Assembly: GCA_019802505.1 (NCBI GenBank)
Contig: JAFMOC010000007.1
Location: forward strand, 1,486,001-1,550,000
Reading direction: 5' to 3'
Source: Corydoras sp. C115
Lineage: Eukaryota; Chordata; Actinopteri; Siluriformes; Callichthyidae
Length of the DNA stretch: 64,000 nt
Shown: one piece after another, positions 16,041 to 27,700 of the stretch
How the letters are laid out: each line of letters starts with the position of its first letter
How positions within the stretch are numbered: position 1 is the first letter of the stretch
Made by a program: the position numbers and the translations under genes
Notes under the pieces: generated by a model
What the model was told of the DNA's origin: nothing
The model's database searches: none
Seen by the model: the letters and a program-made list of their open reading frames with translations, nothing else

Positions 16041-16724
16041 GCAAAAGTTTATTATAAATCGATGTTTATAAAATGTTATAAATCGACTTTCAGGTCAGTT
16101 TCCGGGTCAACAACAATAAACGATAACAATAGAGAACGTTCATCCGTGGGAAAGTTTTATTGAGTTTTATTTTGAGATTGGCTTGCAATATAAATACATC
16201 AAATCAGTGCTTGCCTGTAAACACGGTTTTCGTATAAGTGTTATGTTCCTATAAAACGGTCATAAGTCGGCGGCTTTGTTCCAAAAGAAGTTAATACGTT
16301 TTACTGAATAGACAAACAAGTGTACAGGAAAAATCATCAATGGCAGACGACTGCGATTAATGAGAGAGCTCCTAATTCTCAAAGATCCCGCCTCGGTATT
16401 TAACCATTAGGTGGGCTGTCCTTCTGTGTGTTGATGAGCGTGAATGGACCTTCCATATATGGTAGGGACTTCCTGAGCCCCAGTCTCACTATTACATTTA
16501 ACAACTGTTACTTGCCCCCTAAGCTCACCCTGTGATCGGACATCCCTACCCTTTCCCATGCTCATCCCGCAAACGACCATTCCCTCTGTTCCCTGCAGTC
16601 ATTCAGCAGTTGTTTAAACTATGTGAAATAGTAAATGTCATAACAAAAATAAAGAGCATTACGAAGTATAACAAACACCTTACAAATAATGCAATTCATG
16701 TCTTTATATGTTTCATAAATTCCA
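16041..16724. other. Intergenic spacer between SINEs
   Basis: No gene or clear repeat seen. The plus-strand open frame at 16532-16747 runs into the next SINE and has no recognisable features. Confidence 0.45.
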
Positions 16725-16730
16725 ACATGG

Positions 16731-17048
16731 GGGTCACGGTGGCTTAGTGGTTAGCACGTTCACCTCTCAGCGCTAGGGATTCCTGGTTCGAATCCCCATC
16801 TGGGTGGAGTTTCCATGTTCTCTGTGTCCGCCTGGGTTTCCTCCGGGTTCTCCGGTTTCCTCCCACAGTCCAAAAACATGGATCAAGTCAATTGAGTTCT
16901 CCAAATTGCCCCATATAGAGTGTGTTTGTGTGCGTGTCTGTGTGTGTGCGCAGCGATAGATTGGCGCCCTGTCCTGGGTGTATCTGCCCAGCACCCGAAC
17001 CCCCCCGCGACCCTAATATAGGATAAAGCGGAAGATAATGAATGAATG
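16731..17048 (+). mobile_element. DANA/mermaid-type SINE with probable target-site duplication
   Basis: Head ggtggcttagtggttagcac and tail taatataggataaagcgg plus (AATG)n are present. An internal deletion removes part of the 3' region. Flanks AAATTCCAACATG and AAATTCCAAAATG form a 13-bp duplication with one mismatch. Confidence 0.9.
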
Positions 17049-17142
17049 AAATTCCAAAATGAGAGACACCTGAAGCGACTCCTTAATGCAAGTGGACACT
17101 CACGTTGAAAAACGTTTTGTGACTTGGCGGTCCTGATCGAAT

Positions 17143-17469
17143 TTCATTCATTCATTCATTATCTCCCGCTTTATCCTCTATTAGGTGGGGTTCCCCATGC
17201 CCATCCAGGGGAGAACGTCTCAGGCGCTAGGCAGACAGACCCAGGACAGGGCACCAATCCATCACTGGGCACACACTCACTCACACAGACACGCTCTATA
17301 TGGGGCAATTTGGAGAACTCAATTGACTTGATCCATGTTTTTGGACTGTGGGAGGAAACCGGAGAACCCGGAGGAAACCCACGCAGACACGGGGAGAACA
17401 TGGAAACTCCACCCAGATGGGGATTCGAACCGGGAATCCCTAGCGCTGAGAGGCGAACGTGCTAACCAC
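17143..17469 (-). mobile_element. DANA/mermaid-type SINE, head truncated
   Basis: Reverse copy from (CATT)n through ctcccgctttatcctctatt to gctaaccact, stopping inside the tRNA-like head. Flanks gatcgaattt and gttcgaattt look like a target duplication with one mismatch. Confidence 0.88.
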
Positions 17470-17512
17470 TGTTCGAATTTATTTATTATATTATATTATA
17501 TTACCTGATCGA

Positions 17513-17866
17513 ACTATTCATTCATTCATTCATTATCTCCCGCTTTATCCTCTATTAGGGTCGCGGTGGGGTTCCCCATGCCCATCCAGGGGAGAACGTC
17601 TCGGGCGCTGGGCAGATAGACCCAGGACAGGGCGCCAATCTATTGATGGGCACACACTCACTCGCACAGACACACTCTATATGGGGCAATTTGGAGAATT
17701 CAATTGACTTGATCCATGTTTTTGGACTGTGGGAGGAAACCGGAGAACCCGGAGGAAACCCACGCAGACACGGGGAGAACATGGAAACTCCACCCAGATG
17801 GGGATTCGAACCGGGAAACCCTAGCGCTGAGAGGCGAACGTGCTAACCACTAAGCCACCGTGCCGC
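17513..17866 (-). mobile_element. DANA/mermaid-type SINE, full length
   Basis: Reverse copy from (CATT)n to the complete head end taagccaccgtgccgcc. It is very similar to its neighbours, separated from the previous copy by only about 45 bp of AT-rich sequence. Confidence 0.9.
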
Positions 17867-18480
17867 CCCTGACCCCTGACAAACCATGGGTGAAGTTCAT
17901 AGGCTACGTGAAGGCTCGATAACTCCTGCTGCCACCTCATAAATCTGCTACTCAGCCTCTTGTCACTTCGCCAGGGGAAGTCATTGAGGTCTAAGTCGGG
18001 TGGTGGAGGCTTCGCTTGTGTTCACAAAACACAAGGACAGCTGTCGCTGGTCCTTAGAAAGGTAGGCGCTGCTGCATGGCCACAAGTCCCTTAGTGGCTC
18101 AGTGTCTTTTGTTGCACCCAGTCCTCTCATCAACTCCACTGCAGACCCACGGCCATGCCATTTCCCGTTGCTGCAGAATTTAATCAGTGGCCCACCAACT
18201 TTTCCTAAAAATCTGTGCCCAGGAAGTACGGATCATGGATGTTGCCCATACAGACATCGTGCAGGAGCTGTCTGCTCCCACACATGATGGCCAGCAACCA
18301 GCACTTGGAGGGAGCCAAAAGGAAACCTGAAGCCTCTGTGTCCCCCACTGGTCTGTCCGCTGACTTCGCTCCACCATTCACTGTCCTTGAACTGGCACCA
18401 TGGATAAAAAAATGAGTTTGGAGCACTCTTCCTCTGTTACCGCTGTCTTCAGTGAACTCCGTGCCACCAACATAACATGT

Positions 18481-19108
18481 TGCTTCAGTAAAGTAAAGTC
18501 ATGTTAATAGAGTACACAATCACTTGTTTATTCTACATGGTGTCAGAAGTGGGATCAGGACCAAATGTGCACTTGGAGCCATTGCTGGAGGCAACCGAAA
18601 TGACATTAGAGTATTGGCGAAGTTCGACGAGTATGTTTTCCTGTGGAGGAATGTTATACATGAAGGAGCATGTTTTCACCAGAGAGTCCAGATGACAGGT
18701 GAGAAAGCGAAAAATTTTATACGAACCCTGTATGAGTTATCTGAACACTGAAATTGGGCTTCCAGAGAGGAGCATATCTGTGACCATATCGTAGTCAGGA
18801 TACTGGATAAGGAACTAAAAAAAATTACTCAGGTGCTGATATTAATGTCAAAAATGAAGACACACTACAAAATCGTCCCTGAAAGACCATTACAACCATC
18901 AGATCTCCCTCTTAACAGCCCAGGTGGAAAACTGTTGTGCTTAGGTTGCTTTAATGCCACTGTAAGCTACAAAGGCAAAGAAAATATATCTAAAATGTAT
19001 GTAGTCCATGGGAACAAACTCAGTAATCTACTAAGTTGCTCCTTGTCTTTTGTAATGAATATTGTGAGGCAGGCAGCCAGCAACATTATGTTGAACATGG
19101 CACACTAA
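18481..19108 (+). mobile_element. Gypsy-type LTR retrotransposon relic
   Basis: At 18538-18555 the sequence TGGTGTCAGAAGTGGGAT is complementary to the 3' end of tRNA-Leu, a primer-binding site. It directly follows a CA dinucleotide that could end a 5' LTR. Downstream, EKAKNFIRTLYELSEHC and a following DHIVVRILDKEL resemble Gypsy gag, and GKLLCLGCFNATVSYKG (about 18925-18975) resembles the region around the protease. Gag and pol are frame-broken and largely deleted. The upstream LTR limit could not be found, and no 3' LTR was seen. Confidence 0.6.
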
Positions 19109-19109
19109 A

Positions 19110-19562
19110 AACCGAACCTGTAAAAATATAGCTCAAATAGAATGCAGAGCCTCATGCCGTACGGCAATTCGGACCCTGAACCAAGACCAAACGGACACAA
19201 TCCCACCCACAACACCTTCATAACTCAAACAACTTTTTAACCCTGCACTGCATTAGTTTCACAATCATGCACTACTCACTTTAATTATAACTTATAAAAC
19301 AATTTTTAATTTATATCCGTTACAGTGCCATATTTGTACAGTTTCTCTTTTTAAACTTTTAATTGCACATTGTAAATATATATTTTATTTCATTTTACTT
19401 ATCCTTTTGTACAACTATTTTGTAAATAATTTTTTTTTTACGGTAAATCCAAATTTTTTACTTTCTGTGGAGATGTCGGAAAAGAATTTCATTGCTGGCT
19501 GTACCATGTAAATGTACATGTACTACGCATGTGACTTATAAACCTGATTTGATTTTGATTTG
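19110..19562 (+). mobile_element. LINE 3' UTR fragment
   Basis: The stretch ends with gaaaagaatttcattgctgg, ctgtaccatgtaaatgtaca and cctgatttgattttgattt, a 3' end I associate with fish L2/Rex-type LINEs. No polymerase sequence is attached. Confidence 0.5.
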
Positions 19563-19788
19563 ACTATTAGTCATTTAAAAATTACAGCTTTTTAAGAAGT
19601 ATTTTGTCCAGAATTTCTGAGTATTTGTTGTGTGCACAAATCACCCACTTGTTTTTCTTTATCAAATTCTTTTTGCTTACAGTTTTTTTATTCTGCATTT
19701 TTGTGACCCATTTGCTTCATGGTTTTGTTTATTGTAATTAAGTAGCAAAAAGAAAAAATCAATAATTACTTCGCACATGGGGTATAAG

Positions 19789-20099
19789 AAGGGCGGCATG
19801 GTGGCTTAGTGATTAGCATGTTCGCCTCTCAGCACTAGGTATTCCCGGTTCGAATCCCCAATCTGGGTGGAGTTTCCATGTTCTCCCTGTGTCCGTGTGT
19901 GTTTCCTCCGGGTTCTCAGGTTTCCCCCCACAGTCCAAAAACATGGATCAAGGTCGATTGAATTCTCCAAATTGCCCCATATAGTGTGTGTCTGTGTGAG
20001 TGTGTCTGCCCAGCGCCCAAAACGTTCTCCCCTGAATGGGCGTGGGGAACCCAACCGCAACCCTAGTAGAGGACAAAGCGGAAGATAATGGATGGATGG
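19789..20099 (+). mobile_element. DANA/mermaid-type SINE with 12-bp target-site duplication
   Basis: Head gggcggcatggtggcttagt, body and (GATG)n tail are present. The direct repeat ATGGGGTATAAG occurs at 19777-19788 and again at 20100-20111, proving insertion. The GGAT tail variant and several deletions set it apart from the 15-18 kb copies. Confidence 0.92.
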
Positions 20100-20111
20100 A
20101 TGGGGTATAAG

Positions 20112-22081
20112 CAGTGCTCATCATAAGTACTTATGCCACCCTTGAAAAATATGATTTTAATTAATATCTCACTAAACACAGAATCAATATTCAGCATCAG
20201 AGAACATTTGTTAAACCACATGATGTATTTAATATGCATTTTTTTCTTAATTGATGCAAAAACATTGCAACAGTGGCCATAGATGTGCATTTTAGATAAA
20301 TGTCGTGTTCGAAAAATTCATGAGGATCAAAAGCACCAAGTGATGGTATACCATCTATAGAATTATATATTCTATAGAATTTTGTCATTCATTATAGAGC
20401 AGTACTGCACATGTGTGAAATCAAAGGATCAAATTAAAAAATGCAGCCCCACATTGTCATGTTTTTTTTTGTACTCACCTTTTCAACACCATACAGATTT
20501 GATGCCATCAGTTCCAAAACCAGAATATTGGTTTCCCATGTTTCTTAGTACACAATGCAGAGGATCTGGATAATGAACATAAATACAACTCTCAAATCTT
20601 TTAGAAGATTGGAAGTTGTTATAGCTATAAATAAATGCCCAACTTAGAAAAACTCTTTTAGATGCAATATATTGCTCCACTACTTTTATGTATCAGGTGT
20701 TGCACTAATATCTTATTGTTCTTAAAAGTTTTATCCTAAATTATCTTCTGTTCCTGTAGAGAGTTACCATTTTAATGGAATAGAGGGTCAACTGATCATA
20801 ATGATACAAACAAAACAAAGACAGAACAAAATTGGGAACACTCTTAAAAGCTGGCAGTTTTGCATATGCATGTACCTTTAGTCACATAGTGTACATCAAT
20901 TTGTTAAAATATGCTGCAATAAATCAAATGTCAAATTGTTTTCCCCATGTTTCATTTTACAATTAATATACATCTAATCCATTAAAAGTAGGCCTGGTCA
21001 GCATGTACTGACATTATTAAAACAATGTCTTAAGGACTTTAAAATATTCAGCACTGTTGGTGAAACAATAAAACCACTCATGTCCATTTAGTTTGTTTAA
21101 TCAAAAAAAGCTTTTTGAAAATTTACAACAAAGAATGATCTTTTTTAATAATAAAATAATCTAAAAAACTGATTTGTAAATAAAATTATCACATACCATT
21201 GGCAGATAATTAAATAGAATTTCTGATGACAGATTCCTTCTTAAGATCTGAAGTCACCTGAATTTCAATATAATAAAGAAATGTAAGCTTAATAACAGAC
21301 AGGAATGAAGTCTAATATAGTCATTGCTGATTTTACTCCATTAATTTATTCAAAACCAGAATATTTTACCCTCTGTTAACAGTGGCATTACATATTAGAA
21401 GGTATGAAATCAGGACAGTTCAACCCTGAAGGTAAACTGCATTGGGCTGGGTGTCAAAAAAAAACACATTAGTAACACCAATCATATCATGAGCAGCATT
21501 CTAAAGAAAATTATTCTAGATTCAGCAAACGTAAAAAAAAAAAAAAAAAAAAAAACAGAACAGAACAGATTATTATCTGTATTAAATTGAGAAACTAAGA
21601 CAGAATATTAAGGAATGTTCAAAAATGAAAATCATATCAGAACCTAACACAGGAGTCACAAATAAAAGAGTTTAGAAATAAAGTTACATGCAAAGTTAAC
21701 CCTCCTCAACTCAACAACACAGCATAAAATGCAAACTAAAATTAGATTATCAATTACATGTTTGTCATGTGATCTTGATTTAACATCAAGCCAAACATAC
21801 AAAGTTTGAACCTTTATCATCAAGGTAGAAGTAATCCAAATTAAACAAATTTGTCTAAGTTCATAAAGTTCAGATTGGCTACAAAATTTGATAACGGGTA
21901 AATAAACAGGACAGGACAGGTTCTCCTCAGTATCAGATTTTTCGACAAGTGCTCCTGCTGGTCAGATACTTGCAACCTGTCCCACATGTTAAAGACTTGT
22001 TTTACAATTTTCGAACCTATCAAACACACACACCTTCAAAATTAAAGTTGTTTAAAATTTAAAGGCTCAAACCAAATGGTC
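20112..22081. other. Intergenic, AT-rich
   Basis: No exon or known repeat could be supported. Short palindromes lie at 20342-20377 and a poly(A) run near 21533-21554. Confidence 0.45.
20342..20377. repeat. Tandem palindromes
   Basis: GATGGTATACCATC (20342-20355) is a perfect 14-bp palindrome. It shares its last base with CTATAGAAT-TATAT-ATTCTATAG (20355-20377), a 9-bp stem with a 5-nt loop. Confidence 0.85.
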
Positions 22082-22361
22082 ATGCAAAAGTCTGGACAAA
22101 TCCTGAGTTTTATTGAATAAAAATATGGGGTACAGCAGTAATGCTTCATTTCACAGCAGTTATTTTTTATTTACTGAAATAAACTTATATAATATAAAAT
22201 TTGGCCTGTACAAAAAAATGGCATGTTTTCAAATAAGTTAAACAGAAAGAATAATGACAATAATTTGCAAAGTTTTAAAAAATAGGTGGCTTACAAAGGA
22301 TGTTGAAGTTGGTGACACCAAAAAAATACAAATTTAAAGAGGAGTATCCAAACTTTTGCAT
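22082..22361. mobile_element. 280-bp element with terminal inverted repeats (MITE-like)
   Basis: Left end ATGCAAAAGTCTGGACAA and right end GTATCCAAACTTTTGCAT are inverted repeats differing at few positions. There is no coding capacity inside. The ends resemble DNA-transposon termini seen in many fishes. A TA target duplication is possible (TA on the right, CA on the left), so a Tc1/mariner relation is only a guess. Confidence 0.65.
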
Positions 22362-23408
22362 AATCCATTTTATTATTCATTTTTTTAATCCACTGCAAAC
22401 ACTCATACCATTTGTGAATAAAGGTTTTAACGAACGGTGTAGAAAGTCATGTGGTACTTTTCCTGTAACTTTGCTGGTTCATCTCTAGGTGAAGGCAAAA
22501 CTGAACAATTTTCACCATGTCTACTGCTCATTGTTGTAAGAGAACGGATTGAAATAAGTCTAAAGTGATCTGCAGTGACACCGGCCATCCTGCTGATTAC
22601 ATCATGTAAAAGCCTCACTAGCCTTTGCTAATGCACATTTAGCTGTTTCACATTTTTGATAAGCTTTTGCAGATTTGCAGTGATCATATACAGGTTTTAA
22701 AACATTTATTAGCATTGGATAGTTATTAATAATTATTGTACTAAAGTCGAGGTTTTACCAGTATAGTTTTAAGGTCCACAACTGGTTTGATATCTACCCA
22801 TCACAACATTGAAATAATCATCAGTTGATGTAAAATATAATGTGTGAAGCATATCTTTTGGCATTTATGCTGATGCTTCAACAAAAATGTCTATTATTGG
22901 TTCAAACTGCAAGTTTTGATAAAACCAGCTTTCATTTTGATGTAATAAATGCTGTACATAAAACGCCTTCACAAAAAGCTCTAATGCTTCATAAAAAAAG
23001 GCATATTATGAATGCGTTCCACTAAAACGTTGGCATGGGTCATGGAACTAAAATGCATCTGCCAGCCATTTAGTACCAATAATTTACAAAAGGGCATATG
23101 TGCCTTTTCATCAACCTCATATTGCATAATTCAATCAACAAACTTACTGATTAATCTTAATTGCAATTAATGCAAAAGGCCTATTAAACTTGTAATGCAA
23201 ACAGCTAATTCATGTCAATGATTATTCAGTACACCATTAATACTGCAACAGGACAAAACCCAAGTTATCTGAACACGAAAATTATTTAGCTAATCATTTT
23301 GTCACTGGTTAGTTTTATTTCTCATGAAAGAATTAGGAGTTAATTTTAATTCTCTTGAGAAATAACTGCTTTGTTTAAGCATTACATAAATTGCTTAAAA
23401 AACAACTA
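22362..23408. other. Intergenic, nothing recognised
   Basis: AT-rich sequence with no supported gene or repeat. Confidence 0.45.
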
Positions 23409-24379
23409 TAGTATCTCACAAAAGTAACTAGATCCCTCACATTGTTGAAGACATTTTATTATATCTTTTCATAGGACAACACTGAAGATAAGACACTTTG
23501 ATACAATATGAAAATATATGTTCAAGTGCTGCCAGCACTGTTACATAAGTAAAAGGTGGAGGGGGGGTTGCCCATCATAAAAAAGCCTTTTCTTAAGATG
23601 ATGCACAAGAAAGCCTGCAGTTTGCTGAAAACAAGCGGACTAAATCATGTTCTCATCCAACCACAAGCCATGGTTCCAGTAATCCAAGATAAACTTACTT
23701 TGGTTCAGATGGTGTCAAGTGTATGGTGGCAACCAGGGGAGAAATACAAAAACAGGTATGCTTGCCTAAAATCAAGTAAGAGTGCTGGTAGTGCCATGAC
23801 TGCTACTCATGACAGGGTTACATGAGTGCTACTGGCATGGCAGTATTCCAAAATGATAATGACCCCAAACAGACCTCTAAGAGGAGCACTCCGTTGCTAA
23901 AGGAATTTATGGTAAAGATAAGATAAACCTTTATTTGTCCCACAATGGGGAAATTCACAAGGTGAATTCACAAGGCATGTCTCCAGACCTAAACCCTATA
24001 ACATCTGTGCATATTTTTATACAGAGTGTGGAGAAGCAGAGGTTCTTTAACATCCACCAGATCTTTAGTTCTATCACCACCATAGTTCATGGCCAAAATG
24101 GAAGTACATGGCCAAAAGAGTTAAGCAGTGCTGAAAAATTATGGTGCCTACACAAAATATTAACAGTTTGGGCACAATTTGGCCATTTTCACACGTGTAA
24201 TGACTTTTTTTGCCAGCGGTTTAGACATTAATGGCTGTGTTTGGAGTTATTTTGAGGGCACAGCAACTTGACTACTTTATATTGTATTAAGGTTTATATC
24301 TTCAGTGTTGACCACTGACCACCCGTCCATCCATTCATTCATCCATCCATACGTGAGGGGTGAACTTACTTTTGTAAAA
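23409..24379 (+). mobile_element. Tc1-like transposon relic with a nested retroposon tail
   Basis: Left end agtatctcacaaaagtaact and right end gtgaggggtgaacttacttttg are degenerate inverted repeats. Transposase-derived text is recognisable (gcagtattccaaaatgataa, tgtctccagacctaaaccct, tttttgccagcggtttagac), but frames are broken and the 5' half is scrambled. At 23912-23965 a short A-rich insert (agataagataaacctttatttg) that looks like a reversed LINE/SINE tail interrupts it. It lies just downstream of chp1. Confidence 0.8.
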
Positions 24380-24399
24380 GTGTAAATACACATTTTGGA

Positions 24400-24405
24400 T
24401 TTATT
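24400..24405 (-). terminator. Candidate chp1 polyadenylation signal (AATAAA)
   Basis: First minus-strand AATAAA after the chp1 stop, about 350 nt downstream and next to the Tc1 relic. An ATTAAA variant at about 24492-24497 is an alternative. Confidence 0.4.
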
Positions 24406-24753
24406 AAGAAATGAGACTTGGCTCATATGGACCTATGTACATAAACAATGAAACATTAACCCAGCAATTTGATGTATTTCTCATATGAACATTTAATTTA
24501 AAAACATACTATTGCACTTAATTTAAGTGGTTTGAACCAGGAATAAATAAGATAACTATGACTGCAAGTCACATTGAAAGCCAGTTGTTAAAAGGCACAT
24601 TAATTATTTACTATAACGATGATTTAGAAAAATGATTGAAACACAAAGTAGAGACTTGAGGATGAAGGCAGGAGAGCAGCGATCAGGACTAAATTGAGCC
24701 AAGCAGAGTTCCAACCAACTTGGAATCGGCACCAATAAATGGCTAAATGAACT

Positions 24754-27700
24754 TTAGTGCAAGAAGCGAATGCTCATCTTCTGTTCAACATCCACCTTCT
24801 CCAGCACCTGAGAACAGAACAACACAGAGTGCAGTAAACTGGAGAATTCTATTCATTCCAGATTCACAATGCTTTTTACCGAGATCCGAGGTCTTCTGAA
24901 TTGCTCTGAGCATGAATTGTATAAAAAATGATTAATTGGGTTATGCAGAGGAAGGGGTTTGTCCTCAGGATTTTGAAAAATTAGTATTTCTAGTGTTAAT
25001 AATGGCAAAGTGAAAAACATTGTTCAGCCACAGATTTTTTCAGGTGATAATTTATGAGAATTTCAAAAACACATTTTTTCCTTTGTAGATTGTGATGGTC
25101 AGTAAGTAAATTATATTACAATACTGGACTGCAGATCACAAGACTAAAGGTTTGTGCAGGGAGTGAGAGAACCCAAAATAATGACCTTGTAGCACTTTCG
25201 CTTTTAAAGGAAAGATGTAAATTTAAAAGAATGTATGCTATTAGCGTTATTCTATTATGTTAGAAAGATTTCCAAAAAGAATGGTGGTAGCATTAGGCAA
25301 CGCACATTCAATAAACAGAACTCTATAAATTAAAAAAAAAAAATTAAAACAATGTATTAATAAGGATTTTAATGAATAATGTTTTAATAACAAATGAATG
25401 CTGCTGTTCAAATTACTGAATTTGTCACCTTAATAAATTCTGTGAAGGAGATGCACATGTCTCCATTGGTATCAGCCTCCTGGATGGTTCTGTCTGCGAT
25501 GCTGCCCAGTTGCTCATCAGAAATATTCACACCAACCATCATTCTTAACACCTAATCAACCATCAACACATAATGATTGATATAATTGTTAGTTAACAAA
25601 AAGTTTTTAAAATAAGCATGAACAGTGTACTATTAGAACAAAGAGGGGGACAAAAGCAGGGTAAATCTGAGTGAACCTGTGTAAATTTTTACACCAGCAA
25701 AGAAAATTGTTTTATGACTAGAGCTCAGTAAAGTAAATAATAAATTAAATGAGAATAGTTCATATTTTGTATACATTTGAGTCTGGACATATGCTTTCTT
25801 TCTTTTTGGTAGAAAGTGCATTCTATTAGTATATGTTTTATTGTTAGTGGAGTGTTGCATGTTGTGCACATTGGGGCAGCATTTCCTTTCAGAAGGTAGG
25901 AGTGCGACAGTTGGGTGTGTCCTAGTCGGTCTATATTGTAGATTGTTTTATCTGTTTGATTTTGGATGCTGGTGGTAGGTTTTTAACTCATGTTTGGATT
26001 TACTTCGTGTAGTTTGTTGTTTTTGAGAAGGTCCCTGTGACGGGACATATATCGACCGTTACGACAGCAATGTACTGTCTATATTACGGGTTTCTTCAAG
26101 TACATCTTTTCCGGTTGTTTTATTTGACAATATAAAACAATGCATCTTCCATTCACTGTATTTTATTTCCGCTATTCCTGTAGTTAACGAGATCTCAATT
26201 CATTCAACACAACAGTGAATTTAGTGAGCGCTATATTACTCCAAGTAAACAAACCGTTATTATAACACACTGTCTATTTAGTTATAATATCTCACATCAC
26301 AATAATTTCACACAAACTTTTCTTTTATTAGATTTAACTTAAAAAAAAATAAAATAAATTTTACACAATTTTGCATGCTTGACTTATCTTAGATTAAAGG
26401 GTGTACCGGGTTAAACTCTCGGTTTAAATATGTATTTGTTTTCCCGCTATACTGGATGTGAAAGTGCATCATGTTTATAAATGTTGTTCGCTGTTTGTCA
26501 GATCATATGTTGTATTATGTTAAGCGATTATTAGTTATAATTTAAGGGTATTCTTCTTTTTGCTTCAAAATGATTTTGTAGCCGTTTAAAGCAGTTCGCA
26601 CTTGCCCACCCTAAACATCACTGTTTTCCATGCAAGAGATGGTTTGTTCCAATCTAGGGGTGTATGAATTTTATTTATTTATTTATTTGTGTTTTAACGC
26701 CATATTTAGCATTTGTTATCCAATGGCAGGATATGGTACATTTTTACAGTCTGTATACTTTCACGTAGTCCTTATATTTCAGTCACTCATATATTTCCAT
26801 TTTTATCTTTTTAGCCGTGAGATATCTCAATACGATGACTTGATCTATGCGCAGTCCATGGTGGGTTCTTGGTCGGTTGTATTTGTATTTCGGTTGTATG
26901 AAGTTTGTTTCCGGTCTGGATGTCCCATTCAGTTTGCCATTTTGTCTGATATACATGTTTGAGTTGTTGATTTTGGATTAGCCCTGAGGCCTCTGCAGTT
27001 CCAATGTATTATGGCACTTGTCATTTGGGTTTTGGTCTGTTGGAACGGGGTTTATTTCTGGTTTTTGGGGATATACTGCGATGTCTAGTATGTCCCTCTT
27101 CTTTCATCTCTACATCCTTGGTTTTCTCTGTTTTCTGTGTGTTGTGATCTAGGGCTTTTAGCAGTTGAGGGCAGTCACTTTTTTTCATTTCGTCATTTCT
27201 GTTGTTCATTTCTTCTTGGGGTTTGCTGGTGCTAAGGGCCAGTTGTAATGTCATATTAGGGCTTTGTGTGTATGTGCTTTTTGATTTTGGGGGTGCTGGC
27301 TCTTTGATAGGGTTTATTATTTGGGGTTTGTCTTTGTTGAGCCAGGTATAGTCGGTTTGGCAGCTGCTTGTTTTTGTTGTTTTCACCACATCCGCAAAAG
27401 TTTTTGTAAATGTGACACTTTGTGTTTCGGGGATTTGCTTTCTTGCTTCAGCATAGCTGATTTTTTTTGGTATGTTTATATCTCTGAATTTCTCTCCTTT
27501 AGCCAGGTCAGACAATTTTTGTTTGATGCAGCATGGGCTCCTCCACAGTTCCTGCATTTCGGGGCCTTGGTGCATGCTCCTCCTCCGCACAGTTACAAGT
27601 TGTAGTGCTTCTACATCCAGCTGATCCGTGTCCGAATTTTTGGCATTTATAGCATCTGGTAGGGTTTGGGATAAAGACGTCTACATCCACCCTTTGGTAA

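Noticed and set aside
15564..17846. Open frames such as GFPPGSPVSSHSPKTW and its antisense counterparts
   Set aside because: They recur identically in each SINE copy and are the SINE body translated, not genes.
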